Source: Actinomycetes bacterium (lineage in GTDB: Bacteria > Actinomycetota > Actinomycetes > Propionibacteriales > Nocardioidaceae). From it: a stretch of DNA of 59,783 nucleotides. The stretch lies in NCBI GenBank assembly GCA_023460975.1, contig JAEWOG010000042.1:1-59783 (forward strand), read 5' to 3'. Both the position numbers and the translations under genes were made by a program. The stretch's first letter is position 1. Every line of letters begins with the position of its first letter. Below the pieces are notes generated by a model. It was not told where the DNA came from, did not search any database, and saw only the letters and a program-made list of their open reading frames with translations. Positions 15,038-25,510 of the stretch are shown one piece after another.

Positions 15038-17068
15038 TCAGCGACGCTTCGTCCGCGCGGCAGGCGGGGCCGTCAGCGCGAGGGGGTCGTAGGCCTGGAA
15101 CTGCTGGGTGGCTCCCATCGTCGCCCCCGGCACCGGCGGCAGGGCCAGAGCCCGGGTGATCAGGTTCGCGACGTCACCCGCGCGGATGGGCTGGGCACCG
15201 CCGTAGCCCACCTGGGCGCGCTTGGGGTTCGCATAGACCGCGTTGAGCCAGTAGAGGTCCGTGGCGGGCTGCACTCCCGGACCCGTGACGAGCATCGGCA
15301 CGCGGTACGAATTCAGGGACGTCTTCGCCTTCCCCTTGCGCGGGACGACACCTCCGGTGCCGACCACGACGATCATCGTGTTGCCGCCCATCGTGGCCGT
15401 CTTGTTCACCGTGCGTCGGATGCGCGCGATGCGCTGGTCGGTCCGGGTCACCGCCGCGCGGTACTCGGACGAGGCGAAGCCATCCTTCTGCCCGACCTTC
15501 AGCGGGTCGGACAGCTCGATGACGTTGACGGCCGCGGGGTTGGCCTTCGTCTGGGTGCGCCACCAGGACACGACCTTGGCGTCGTTGGCGCCGATGAAGC
15601 TCTGGTCGATCTTGGCCGTGCCGTTGTCCGGGCCGTACGGATCCAGCCCCCCGGCCTTGGCGTTCCAGCTGTTGAGGACGACCGACGACTCCTTGCGACT
15701 GGAGGCGAACGAGGTCCGGCGGGAGTTGTTGTGGGTGAGGTCGAAGACGCTGGAGATGTACTCCCCCGCCGCAGCGTGCGTGGTCTTGGGCAGACGCTTC
15801 TTCCACCCGACGCCGTGACCCTTGGCGGACGGGCTCACCTTGCGACCCGTCAGCAGCGACATCAGGTTGGCATCGGGAGTGGTGCGCTCCGTGGTCGTGC
15901 GGGCGTTCATGGTGGACGCGCCCAGCTCCGCCATGCGCGCGAGCTCCTTCGTCGTGGTGTGCGAGCTCTTGACCATGGCCGAACTCAGCCCGGCCACCGC
16001 GATGACGACGACGTTCGAGGTCGGTGCGGCGACGGCCGGCGGCAGGACCGCGTTGGCGAAGTAGATCGGGTGGTCCGAGGCCGACTTGACCAGATCGTCC
16101 TGCAGGCGGGTGTACCCGTTGAAGAAGACGTCGGTCGTGCCCATGATCCAGTCGATCTGGGCCGAGGCCGGCGCCTTGCAGCCCGTGGAGTCGACGTAGC
16201 CGTTGTTGGCCGACCACATGTTCGCCACGGGGGCGACCGCGCAGAAGTAGTTGGCCCGATCGTTCTTGTCGCCGAGGCTGATGACGGGGGTGCCCGGGTA
16301 GGCCGCCCGCAGTTCGTTGAACAGGGCCGCCTCCATGGCGAACCCCTGGGCTCGCCAGTGCGCGGCGTTCCCGCGGGTGTCAGCAGGGTTGTGAGAGTTG
16401 AAGAACCAGACCTGACGCCCGGTGGCGTTGTTGCGCAGGAGGACGTACGGCATCGTCGTCAGGCCGCCCGAGAAGTAGGGCATCGCGATGGTGCGCTGCT
16501 CCACCATCGTCCACACGTCGGTACGCCATGAGATCGAGCGGCACGAGACACAGGATGCAGGGTCGACGCCGGGCGGCACGGCCGTGGTGTCCAGGCCCGG
16601 GTAGGTCTGCCACGACGTGCCCACCAGCTCGGCGAACTTCGCCGCCTGCGGGGCCTGGAACTCCTGCATGCCCACGACGTCGATGGCCTGGTTGGCGAGG
16701 ATCTGGACGACCTTGCCGATGCGTACCTCGCCGGTCTCGTAGCCGCGTCGGTTGCCTCCCGGCGCGGTGTGGTCGGCACCGAGGACGTTGAAGGTTGACA
16801 CCCGGAAGGACGTCGTCGGCTCGGGGGCGGCCACCGAGGTGCGCGAGTCAGTGGTGCGCGCGGAGGCGGTCGGGGCCTCGGCCGCCTCGGGAGCGCCGTC
16901 GTCTCCCAGGACACGTGATCCTGACGCCGCCGCGTCGCTCGCGGCGGAAGTCGTCGTGGGCTCGGCTGAGGCCGGCCCAGCGGCAAGAGGAGCCACGACC
17001 GCGAGGGTGGCCACGGCCGCGATGGCGGTCTTGGTCAGCGATGCGCGCCGGGACGGCAGGAACGACAT
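15038..17068 (-). CDS. Secreted EEP phosphodiesterase fused to an alkaline-phosphatase-like domain
   Basis: A 676-residue exported protein. The signal peptide is residues 1 to about 35 (cleavage after ASA). An EEP domain runs from about 85 to 340: VSTFNVLGAD, VVGMQEF, NSHNPAD, SLGDKNDR and SASDHPIYF, all key positions present. From about 350 to the end is a second domain with alkaline-phosphatase/phosphodiesterase-superfamily layout: VVVIAVAGLSSAMV, TTPDANLMSLLTGR and MIVVVGTGG. In active members the first motif reads V-D-G-L; here the metal-binding Asp is Ala, so this half may be a binding or pseudo-enzyme domain. A GTGAGG ribosome-binding site precedes ATG 17068. Confidence 0.75.
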   Translation of the reverse strand: MSFLPSRRASLTKTAIAAVATLAVVAPLAAGPASAEPTTTSAASDAAASGSRVLGDDGAPEAAEAPTASARTTDSRTSVAAPEPTTSFRVSTFNVLGADHTAPGGNRRGYETGEVRIGKVVQILANQAIDVVGMQEFQAPQAAKFAELVGTSWQTYPGLDTTAVPPGVDPASCVSCRSISWRTDVWTMVEQRTIAMPYFSGGLTTMPYVLLRNNATGRQVWFFNSHNPADTRGNAAHWRAQGFAMEAALFNELRAAYPGTPVISLGDKNDRANYFCAVAPVANMWSANNGYVDSTGCKAPASAQIDWIMGTTDVFFNGYTRLQDDLVKSASDHPIYFANAVLPPAVAAPTSNVVVIAVAGLSSAMVKSSHTTTKELARMAELGASTMNARTTTERTTPDANLMSLLTGRKVSPSAKGHGVGWKKRLPKTTHAAAGEYISSVFDLTHNNSRRTSFASSRKESSVVLNSWNAKAGGLDPYGPDNGTAKIDQSFIGANDAKVVSWWRTQTKANPAAVNVIELSDPLKVGQKDGFASSEYRAAVTRTDQRIARIRRTVNKTATMGGNTMIVVVGTGGVVPRKGKAKTSLNSYRVPMLVTGPGVQPATDLYWLNAVYANPKRAQVGYGGAQPIRAGDVANLITRALALPPVPGATMGATQQFQAYDPLALTAPPAARTKRR

Positions 17069-17162
17069 GGGGAAGCCTCACTTCGAGTCACAAACCAGAG
17101 GCCCGCCGGGCGCGCTTGACGCGCCGCCGCCCCCAATTGACGGATGTTGCTCGTGTGACAGG

Positions 17163-17168
17163 AGAGTA
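17163..17168 (-). promoter_or_regulatory. Candidate -10 for the large EEP gene
   Basis: Minus-strand TACTCT lies in an AT-richer stretch about 95 bases upstream of ATG 17068. No convincing -35 is present. The 173-base divergent gap must also hold the promoter of the MgtE_N gene. Confidence 0.3.
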
Positions 17169-17197
17169 ACATCGCGCACCACGCCACTTCGGGAGGC

Positions 17198-17220
17198 GAA
17201 GGGCGCAGCCTGCGCCCTTC
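17198..17220. repeat. Perfect 10-bp hairpin in a divergent intergenic region
   Basis: GAAGGGCGCA (17198-17207) pairs perfectly with TGCGCCCTTC (17211-17220) around GCC. It looks like a terminator stem but lies between two divergently transcribed genes, only ten bases before the -10 of the plus-strand gene. It may insulate that promoter or form an operator. Confidence 0.55.
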
Positions 17221-17229
17221 TCGACGCGC

Positions 17230-17235
17230 TACCGT
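17230..17235 (+). promoter_or_regulatory. -10 element, leaderless start of the MgtE_N gene
   Basis: TACCGT ends six bases before GTG 17242, with no Shine-Dalgarno. Confidence 0.5.
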
Positions 17236-17241
17236 TGCCGC

Positions 17242-18498
17242 GTGAGCGCCACTCCCCACCGCATCTTCGTGGCCCGGATGATCGGGCTTCCGGTCTTCGA
17301 CCCCCGCGGCGACCAAGTGGCCAAGGTCCGCGATCTCGTCGTCGCCCTGCGCTCCGAGACGAGCCAGCCCCGCGTCCTGGGCATGGTCGCCGAGGTCTTC
17401 GGCCGCCGGCGCATCTTCATCCCCATGACCCGCGTCACCGCGATCGACGGCGGGCAGGTCCACACGACCGGCCTGCTCAACATGCGCCGCTTCGAACTGC
17501 GTTCGACCGAAACGCTCGTCGTGGGCCAGATGTTCGACCGCAGCGTGACCGTCCGCTCCACGGGGATTTCCGGCACCGTCTTCGACGTCGGCATGGAGCA
17601 GGCGCGCAACCGGGACTGGGTCGTGTCCCGGGTCGCCGTGCAGGAGCCGGGCAAGGGATTCCGGCGCCGCGGTCAGACACACACCGTCGAGTGGCGCGAC
17701 GTCGAGGGGTTGAGCCGTCGCGAGGACACCCAGGGCGCGACGCACCTTCTCGCAGCCATCACCGACCTGCGCCCCGCCGACGCCGCCGCGGTCATCCATG
17801 ACCTGCCGGCCGAGCGCCGTACGGCCGTGGTCGCTGCGCTCGACGACGAGCGCCTGGCGGACGTCCTCGAGGAGCTGCCCGAGGAGGACCAGGTCGAGAT
17901 CCTGGAGGCGCTCGAGGTCGAGCGCGCCGCCGACGTCCTCGAGGAGATGTCACCCGACGACGCCGCAGACCTCATCGCCGACCTGAGCCCCGAGACCGCG
18001 GCCACGCTGCTGGAGGCGATGGAGCCGGACGAGGCCGAGGACGTCCGCCGACTGATGTCGTACGCGGAGCAGACCGCGGGCGCCATGATGACCCCGGAGC
18101 CGGTGATCCTGTCCCCCGATGCCACCGTCGCCGACGCGCTCGCCCACGTACGCAATCCCGACCTGACGCCGTCGCTGGCCGCCCTCGTCTACATCTGCCG
18201 TCAGCCGCTGGAGACGCCCACCGGACGTCTGCTGGGCGCTGCGCACATCCAGCGACTCCTGCGCGAACCACCGTCGACGCTGGTCGCCGCGGCCCTCGAC
18301 GAGTCGATGGACCCGCTCCGCCCCGACGCCGCCATCGACGAGGTCGCCGCCCACTTGGCGACCTACAACCTCGTCGCGGCACCCGTGGTCGACGAGGACG
18401 GGCGCCTGCTGGGTGCCGTCACCGTCGACGACCTGCTGGACCACATGCTCCCCGAGGGCTGGCGCGACCGTGCCCCGCGACCGGGAGGTGAGCGGTGA
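17242..18498 (+). CDS. MgtE N-domain/CBS-domain protein without a channel domain
   Basis: A 418-residue soluble protein. Residues 1 to about 150 resemble a PRC-barrel-type region (VFDPRGDQVAKVRDLVV). About 165-285 is an MgtE N-terminal superhelical domain with acidic repeats (LADVLEELPEEDQVEILEAL, ADVLEEMSPDDAADLIADL). About 285-410 contains paired CBS domains (MMTPEPVILSPDATV to LLGAVTVDDLLDHML). In MgtE these parts sense cytosolic Mg2+ and gate the channel, but no transmembrane domain follows. It overlaps the next gene by GTGA. The role is probably metal sensing or regulation of a partner membrane protein (inference). Confidence 0.82.
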   Translation: MSATPHRIFVARMIGLPVFDPRGDQVAKVRDLVVALRSETSQPRVLGMVAEVFGRRRIFIPMTRVTAIDGGQVHTTGLLNMRRFELRSTETLVVGQMFDRSVTVRSTGISGTVFDVGMEQARNRDWVVSRVAVQEPGKGFRRRGQTHTVEWRDVEGLSRREDTQGATHLLAAITDLRPADAAAVIHDLPAERRTAVVAALDDERLADVLEELPEEDQVEILEALEVERAADVLEEMSPDDAADLIADLSPETAATLLEAMEPDEAEDVRRLMSYAEQTAGAMMTPEPVILSPDATVADALAHVRNPDLTPSLAALVYICRQPLETPTGRLLGAAHIQRLLREPPSTLVAAALDESMDPLRPDAAIDEVAAHLATYNLVAAPVVDEDGRLLGAVTVDDLLDHMLPEGWRDRAPRPGGER

Positions 18499-19013
18499 CC
18501 GAGTCACGCGACCGCCTCGACGTGCCGCGCGAGCACCGATCCCTGCGCCGGCGCCGTCACTACGACTCCGACACCTTCGGGGTCTTCGCCGAGAAGTTCG
18601 CCCGCTTCATGGGGACCTCGAAGTTCTTGATCTACATGACGGTGTTCGTCGTGGCCTGGGTCGCGTGGAACCTGCTCGCGCCCGATCGCCTCCGCTTCGA
18701 CGACTACCCGTTCATGTACCTCACGCTCATGCTGAGCCTGCAGGCCTCGTACGCGGCCCCCCTGATCCTGTTGGCCCAGAACCGCCAGGAGCAGCGGGAC
18801 AAGGTCGTCGCAGAGCAGGATCGCCAGGCCAACGCCCGGGCCCACGCCGACATGGAGTTCCTCGCCCGCGAGGTTGCGTCGCTGCGGATGACGACCGGCG
18901 AGATGGCCACGCGAGACTTCATCCGTTCCGAGCTGCGCGGCCTGCGCGAGGACATCGTCGATCTCGCCCGCGGCGACGAACCGGAGGCTCCGCAGGACCA
19001 GCCGCCGGCCTGA
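18495..19013 (+). CDS. DUF1003 membrane protein
   Basis: A 172-residue protein with two close transmembrane segments (KFLIYMTVFVVAWVAWNLL and the FMYLTLMLSLQASYAAPLIL region, residues about 45-105) and a long basic/acidic C-terminal helix (NRQEQRDKVVAEQDRQANAR). This is the DUF1003 family, of unknown function, often found beside MgtE_N/CBS proteins in Actinobacteria. Start overlaps the preceding stop by four bases (GTGA), and GGGAGGTGAGCG provides a ribosome-binding site, so the two proteins are probably made in equal amounts and may interact. Confidence 0.85.
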   Translation: MTESRDRLDVPREHRSLRRRRHYDSDTFGVFAEKFARFMGTSKFLIYMTVFVVAWVAWNLLAPDRLRFDDYPFMYLTLMLSLQASYAAPLILLAQNRQEQRDKVVAEQDRQANARAHADMEFLAREVASLRMTTGEMATRDFIRSELRGLREDIVDLARGDEPEAPQDQPPA

Positions 19014-19084
19014 TCGCACGGCTCGGCGGTCCTCGCGCGCTCTCACGGACAGGTCCCCACACGGCTCCGTCTCAGATCGCCTCG

Positions 19085-19090
19085 TAGGAT
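19085..19090 (+). promoter_or_regulatory. -10 element, near-leaderless start of the Mrp gene
   Basis: TAGGAT ends eight bases before ATG 19099, supporting that start over the in-frame TTG at 19090. Confidence 0.45.
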
Positions 19091-19098
19091 TGGGCCCC

Positions 19099-20259
19099 AT
19101 GAGCATCCCCACCGTCGAGCAGGTCACGGCCGCTCTGGCAGGCGTCAACGATCCCGAGATCAAGCGTCCCATCACCGAGCTCGGAATGGTCGACTCCGTC
19201 GCTGTCTCCGACGCAGGGGTGGTCCAGGTCAAGGTGCTCCTGACGGTCGCCGGATGCCCCCTCAAGGACACCATCAATCGTGACGTCACGGCGGCGGTGT
19301 CCCAGCTCGAGGGCGTCAGCAGCGTGGAGCTCGAGCTGGGCGTGATGAGCGCCGAGCAGAGGGGCTCGCTGCAGGAGATCCTGCGCGATGGCAAGGCCCA
19401 GCGCGAGATCCCCTTCGGGCAGCCGGGCAACCTCACGAAGGTCTATGCCATCGCCAGCGGCAAGGGCGGCGTCGGCAAGTCCTCGGTCACCGTCAACCTG
19501 GCTCTGGCGCTGGCCGCCAAGGGGCAGAAGGTCGGCATCGTCGACGCCGACATCTACGGTCACTCGATCCCCGCCATGATGGGCATCGCGGACGCTCGAC
19601 CCACCCAGGTCGACGACCTGATCATGCCGGTGCCCACCGACAGCGGCGTCTCGGTCATCTCCATCGGCATGCTCAAGCCCCGACGCGACCAGGTCGTGGC
19701 CTGGCGCGGCCCGATGCTGGACCGCGCGCTGGTGCAGATGTTGGCCGACGTCTACTGGGGCGACCTCGACGCGCTCCTCCTCGACCTGCCGCCCGGCACC
19801 GGTGACATCGCCATCTCCCTGGGCCAGCACCTCCCCAGCGCCGAGGTCGTCGTCGTCACGACCCCCCAGGAGGCCGCCGCCGAGGTTGCCGAGCGAGCGG
19901 GGACGATGGCATCGATGATGCACCAGCGCGTCATCGGCGTCGTGGAGAACATGAGCTACCTCCCCTGCCCGCACTGCGAGGCCTCCGAGGACCACCGACT
20001 GGAGATCTTCGGGTCCGGCGGCGGCGAGCGGGTGGCGGCCACCCTGTCCGAGCGATTCGGGTACGACGTGCCCGTGCTGGGCCGCATTCCGCTGGACGTG
20101 CGACTGCGTGAGGGCGGCGACGCCGGCGAGCCGATCGTGATGGCAGATCCGTTCGCCGCAGCCTCCCGTGAGGTGCACCGAATCGCCGACACCGTGCTCG
20201 GACGTGGCCGAGGTTTGGCCGGTATGCAGCTAGGACTCACTCCAACCAGTAAGTTCTGA
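19099..20259 (+). CDS. Mrp/ApbC (NBP35-type) iron-sulfur carrier ATPase
   Basis: A 386-residue protein. Residues 1 to about 100 form a MIP18/DUF59 domain (NDPEIKRPITELGMV, AGCPLKD). The P-loop ATPase domain follows with GKGGVGKSS (121-129), VDADIYGHS and LLLDLPPGTGD. The conserved CPHC pair in LPCPHCEASEDH is the site where Mrp dimers hold a transferable 4Fe-4S cluster. It works in the cytoplasm in Fe-S cluster delivery. It is followed three bases later by tatB, an arrangement seen in other Actinobacteria. ATG 19099 was chosen over TTG 19090 by the -10 position. Confidence 0.9.
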   Translation: MSIPTVEQVTAALAGVNDPEIKRPITELGMVDSVAVSDAGVVQVKVLLTVAGCPLKDTINRDVTAAVSQLEGVSSVELELGVMSAEQRGSLQEILRDGKAQREIPFGQPGNLTKVYAIASGKGGVGKSSVTVNLALALAAKGQKVGIVDADIYGHSIPAMMGIADARPTQVDDLIMPVPTDSGVSVISIGMLKPRRDQVVAWRGPMLDRALVQMLADVYWGDLDALLLDLPPGTGDIAISLGQHLPSAEVVVVTTPQEAAAEVAERAGTMASMMHQRVIGVVENMSYLPCPHCEASEDHRLEIFGSGGGERVAATLSERFGYDVPVLGRIPLDVRLREGGDAGEPIVMADPFAAASREVHRIADTVLGRGRGLAGMQLGLTPTSKF

Positions 20260-20262
20260 CCC

Positions 20263-20589
20263 ATGTTCGGAGTCGGTCTGGCTGAGTTGGCCGTCATCGC
20301 GTTCGTCGCGGTGATGGTGCTGGGTCCTGACCGGCTGCCGGGACTGGCCAAGCAAGCGGCGACGTTGCTGCACCGCATGCGGGGGATGGCCAACTCCGCG
20401 CGTGACGACATCCGCAAGGAGCTGGGCCCGGAGTACGCCGACCTCGAGCTCGGCGACCTGGACCCCCGGTCGTTCATCCGCAAGCAGATCGCCGAGGCGA
20501 TGGCCGAGGTGGAGGCGGAGAAGCAGACCAGCGCCACCCCCACCCTGCTCGAGGGCCAGCTCCCCCCGTACGACGCCGAGGCAACCTGA
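20263..20589 (+). CDS. tatB: Sec-independent (twin-arginine) translocase subunit TatB
   Basis: A 108-residue protein with the Tat subunit layout: a short periplasmic MFGVGLAE, one transmembrane helix (LAVIAFVAVMVLGP), the hinge GPDRLPGLAK, an amphipathic helix (QAATLLHRMRGMANSARDD) and a charged, disordered C-terminus. TatB, with TatC, recognises twin-arginine signal peptides of folded cargo. Length and the Glu8 near the membrane entry favour TatB over TatA. It starts three bases after mrp stops and is probably co-transcribed. No tatA or tatC is in the window. Confidence 0.85.
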   Translation: MFGVGLAELAVIAFVAVMVLGPDRLPGLAKQAATLLHRMRGMANSARDDIRKELGPEYADLELGDLDPRSFIRKQIAEAMAEVEAEKQTSATPTLLEGQLPPYDAEAT

Positions 20590-20592
20590 GCG

Positions 20593-21123
20593 CTAGCGGC
20601 TCTGGACCGCTGCCAGCGCGGCGAAAGCGATCAGCAGTGAGTCGCCTCCGCGGGTGCGCGCCTCGAGGAAGTCTGCGCCCACGCGTTCGACCGTGACCTC
20701 GTCGCTGCTGGCGTCGTCCAGGTGCGCGATGACCCACTCCCCGGCATCGGCCAGCCGACGCAGCGCCGAGCCGAGTCCCAGCCGCTCGTGGGCGGCGCGA
20801 GCCACAGGTGGGACGGCTCGGGGCGACGCACCCCGTACGGCCAGCACCGCATGCGTGGGCACCAGCCAGTCGGTGCCGCGAGCGCGCAGGAGGCACCAGT
20901 CCGTGCCCGCCCGATCGACGGTGCCGGTGATCCACCCGGTTGCGCGGACTCGGATCTGGAGTTCACATCCGACCGAGGCCACCAGCCGGGAGGCGAGCTC
21001 CACCCCCGCGTACTCCGTGCGGGCGCGATCGCGGACCTCGGCCTCGCGTTCCGCCTCGAACGCGGCTGCGGCGTGGGACTCGAGGTCGTCGAACAGCGCG
21101 AACAGTTCCTGCTCCCAAGACAT
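20593..21123 (-). CDS. Conserved hypothetical protein
   Basis: A 176-residue protein I cannot assign to a named family. It begins MSWEQELFALFDDLES, followed by an Ala/Glu/Arg-rich helix, then a beta-rich middle (CELQIRVRATGWITGTVDRA, DWLVPTHAVLAVRG) that could be a small barrel, and a C-terminal part ending DSLLIAFAALAAVQSR. There is no signal peptide or membrane segment. ATG 21123 is selected over an upstream in-frame start by TACGCT seven bases before it. It converges on tatB with a 3-base gap and is divergent from the LysM gene. Confidence 0.7.
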   Translation of the reverse strand: MSWEQELFALFDDLESHAAAAFEAEREAEVRDRARTEYAGVELASRLVASVGCELQIRVRATGWITGTVDRAGTDWCLLRARGTDWLVPTHAVLAVRGASPRAVPPVARAAHERLGLGSALRRLADAGEWVIAHLDDASSDEVTVERVGADFLEARTRGGDSLLIAFAALAAVQSR

Positions 21124-21130
21124 GCGCCCG

Positions 21131-21136
21131 AGCGTA
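21131..21136 (-). promoter_or_regulatory. -10 element, leaderless start of the 20593-21123 gene
   Basis: Minus-strand TACGCT lies seven bases before ATG 21123, with no Shine-Dalgarno. Confidence 0.5.
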
Positions 21137-21204
21137 GGGGGCCGCACGGCGGGCGTTCTGCCACCGCACCGACCTCCCTCATGAGGACTGGACCACCTGT
21201 GGGG

Positions 21205-21270
21205 AAACGTTTGACGACCAATGCTAAGTGGCATTGACTGAAGCAAACGCAAGCAAACGAAAGGTTTGCC
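21205..21270. promoter_or_regulatory. AT-richer divergent control region with dyads and direct repeats
   Basis: Visible elements are the palindrome AAACGTTT (21205-21212), the dyad CAATGC-N6-GCATTG (21219-21236), a 10-base-period tandem repeat of AAGCAAACG (21241-21259), and its partial inverse GGTTTGCC just before GTG 21271. TTGACG at 21211 could be a -35, but no good partner -10 is seen. Such concentrated symmetry suggests a regulated promoter of the LysM gene. Confidence 0.45.
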
Positions 21271-22059
21271 GTGACTCGGGATCACGATGGATCTGCTGCG
21301 CGCTGCTGGCTCGTCTGGGCCTGCGTGAGCGCTGCAACGGGGGCCCTGCTCCCCCTCGGAGGCGACGCCGTCGCCCGCCTGTCCTCAGGCCCGCCAAGGG
21401 CGTTCGAGGACCTGCTGACCACGCTCGCCGGGGCTGCACTGGTGCCGACCCTGGCGTGGCTGTGGATCACGACGACATGGACCGTAGTCGACGTGCTACG
21501 GGGCGCGGACCTGCGCCCGAGTGCCGGACTCACCCGTCGTCTGGTCCTGATCGCCTGCGGCGTCGCGGCAGTGACCACCACACCACTCGCGCATGCCTCC
21601 GACGGCACCGGCACCACGACCGCCACGGAGGTCACGGTGCCGGCAGGCGCGGGAGCGGCGCTCGCAGGACTGCCGTTGCCCGAGCGCGCGAGCGATGAGG
21701 CGGCTCTGCGATCCGGTGACGCAGGACGGGCGAGGGCCACGCCACCGCGCGAGCCTCCGGACGCCGTGACACCCCAGCCGAGCCGCGACACCGCCCGCGC
21801 ACCGCGTACGGGCCAGGCGCCGCGTACGGGCCACACCACGCCACTCGACGCGGGCCACGGCGGGCGCTACGTCGTCGCGCCCGGAGATTCCCTGTGGAGC
21901 ATCGCCCGCGACCACCTTCCGGCGGGGGCCGACGACGGGCAGGTCGACGACTTCTGGCGCGCGATCGCGCGCGCCAACAGGGCTGCCATCGGCTCGGATC
22001 CCCACCTGATCCATCCACGCACCGTGCTCGACCTGCCCACGCCGAGGAGCCTGCGATGA
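21271..22059 (+). CDS. Membrane-anchored LysM-domain protein
   Basis: A 262-residue protein. Three hydrophobic segments lie in the first about 110 residues (WLVWACVSAATGALLPL, the LAGAALVPTLAWLWI region, and LVLIACGVAAVTTTPLAHA). A Pro/Ala/Thr-rich stalk with a short RTGQAPRTG-like repeat follows, then a C-terminal LysM domain (YVVAPGDSLWSIARDHL to IHPRTVLDLP), which binds peptidoglycan. The overall design resembles cell-wall-associated proteins of Actinobacteria. GTG 21271 is the start; the control region above lies immediately upstream. Its stop overlaps the next start by ATGA, coupling it to the Rv3235-like gene. Confidence 0.82.
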   Translation: MTRDHDGSAARCWLVWACVSAATGALLPLGGDAVARLSSGPPRAFEDLLTTLAGAALVPTLAWLWITTTWTVVDVLRGADLRPSAGLTRRLVLIACGVAAVTTTPLAHASDGTGTTTATEVTVPAGAGAALAGLPLPERASDEAALRSGDAGRARATPPREPPDAVTPQPSRDTARAPRTGQAPRTGHTTPLDAGHGGRYVVAPGDSLWSIARDHLPAGADDGQVDDFWRAIARANRAAIGSDPHLIHPRTVLDLPTPRSLR

Positions 22060-22580
22060 ACGCCGAGATCCTGAATCTGCCGACGATTCCGATCCCTCGT
22101 CCCCGCCAAGGCGGACAGGTGGCGAGCGTGCAGGGCACGCTCGCCCTCGACCTCCTCCCCCAGTTGGCGCCGCCCGAGGTGATGCCGGCGTGCTCGCGAC
22201 CCAACGACGTGGTGAGCGACGAGGCACTCGTGCGACGGCGCGTCGACCGCTTCGTCGGGGCCTTCGTCCAAGCCGCCGTCGAGGTGGCGGTCGGGGACCG
22301 GCCGGCCGCTCAACTGGTCCGACACACCACGCCGGAGGTGCAGCGCGACTTGGCGCGCCGGGCCCACCTCGTACGGACGGCCGCGGGGGCCGCGCCGATG
22401 CGAGGACGGGGCGCGGAGGCGCTGCGGCCCCTCGTGGTGGGGCTGCGCAGCAGTCTGGTACGTCAGGGCGCCCTCGAGGTCAGCGCCCGCGTCCGGCATG
22501 GCGAGCGCTCGCGGGCCGTCGCGGCACGCTTCGAGGTCATGCGTGGCCGCTGGCAGTGCGTGGCGCTGGAGTTCGCCTGA
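22056..22580 (+). CDS. Rv3235-family protein
   Basis: A 174-residue protein of the Rv3235 family, uncharacterised and often found just before secA in Actinobacteria. It starts MNAEILNLPTIPIPRPRQGG (low complexity), then a helical region (VRRRVDRFVGAFVQAAVEV), and ends in a beta-rich part (LEVSARVRHGERSRAVAARF, WQCVALEFA) resembling a small cystatin/NTF2-like sheet. No signal peptide. ATG 22056 overlaps the LysM stop by four bases, so co-translation is likely. Function unknown. Confidence 0.75.
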   Translation: MNAEILNLPTIPIPRPRQGGQVASVQGTLALDLLPQLAPPEVMPACSRPNDVVSDEALVRRRVDRFVGAFVQAAVEVAVGDRPAAQLVRHTTPEVQRDLARRAHLVRTAAGAAPMRGRGAEALRPLVVGLRSSLVRQGALEVSARVRHGERSRAVAARFEVMRGRWQCVALEFA

Positions 22581-22602
22581 CGCAGACCTCGCCCAGATGA
22601 GA

Positions 22603-22632
22603 CACGGCCCGCCCCCTGAGGGGCGGGCCGTG
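22603..22632. terminator. Bidirectional intrinsic terminator
   Basis: CACGGCCCGCCCC (22603-22615) pairs perfectly over 13 bp with 22620-22632, loop CTGA. It separates the convergent Rv3235-like gene (ends 22580) and secA (ends 22656). Confidence 0.85.
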
Positions 22633-22655
22633 TGTCGTACGGCGTGCGGCGCGGC

Positions 22656-25484
<2,829 letters not shown>

Positions 25485-25510
25485 GGGTGTCGAGCTCCCA
25501 GCTTATTGCG

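Noticed and set aside
13364..16531. Plus-strand open frame of about 1055 codons across the LicD and EEP genes
   Set aside because: It spans several real minus-strand genes and terminators, has low-complexity Arg/Ala/Gly composition, and lacks domains.
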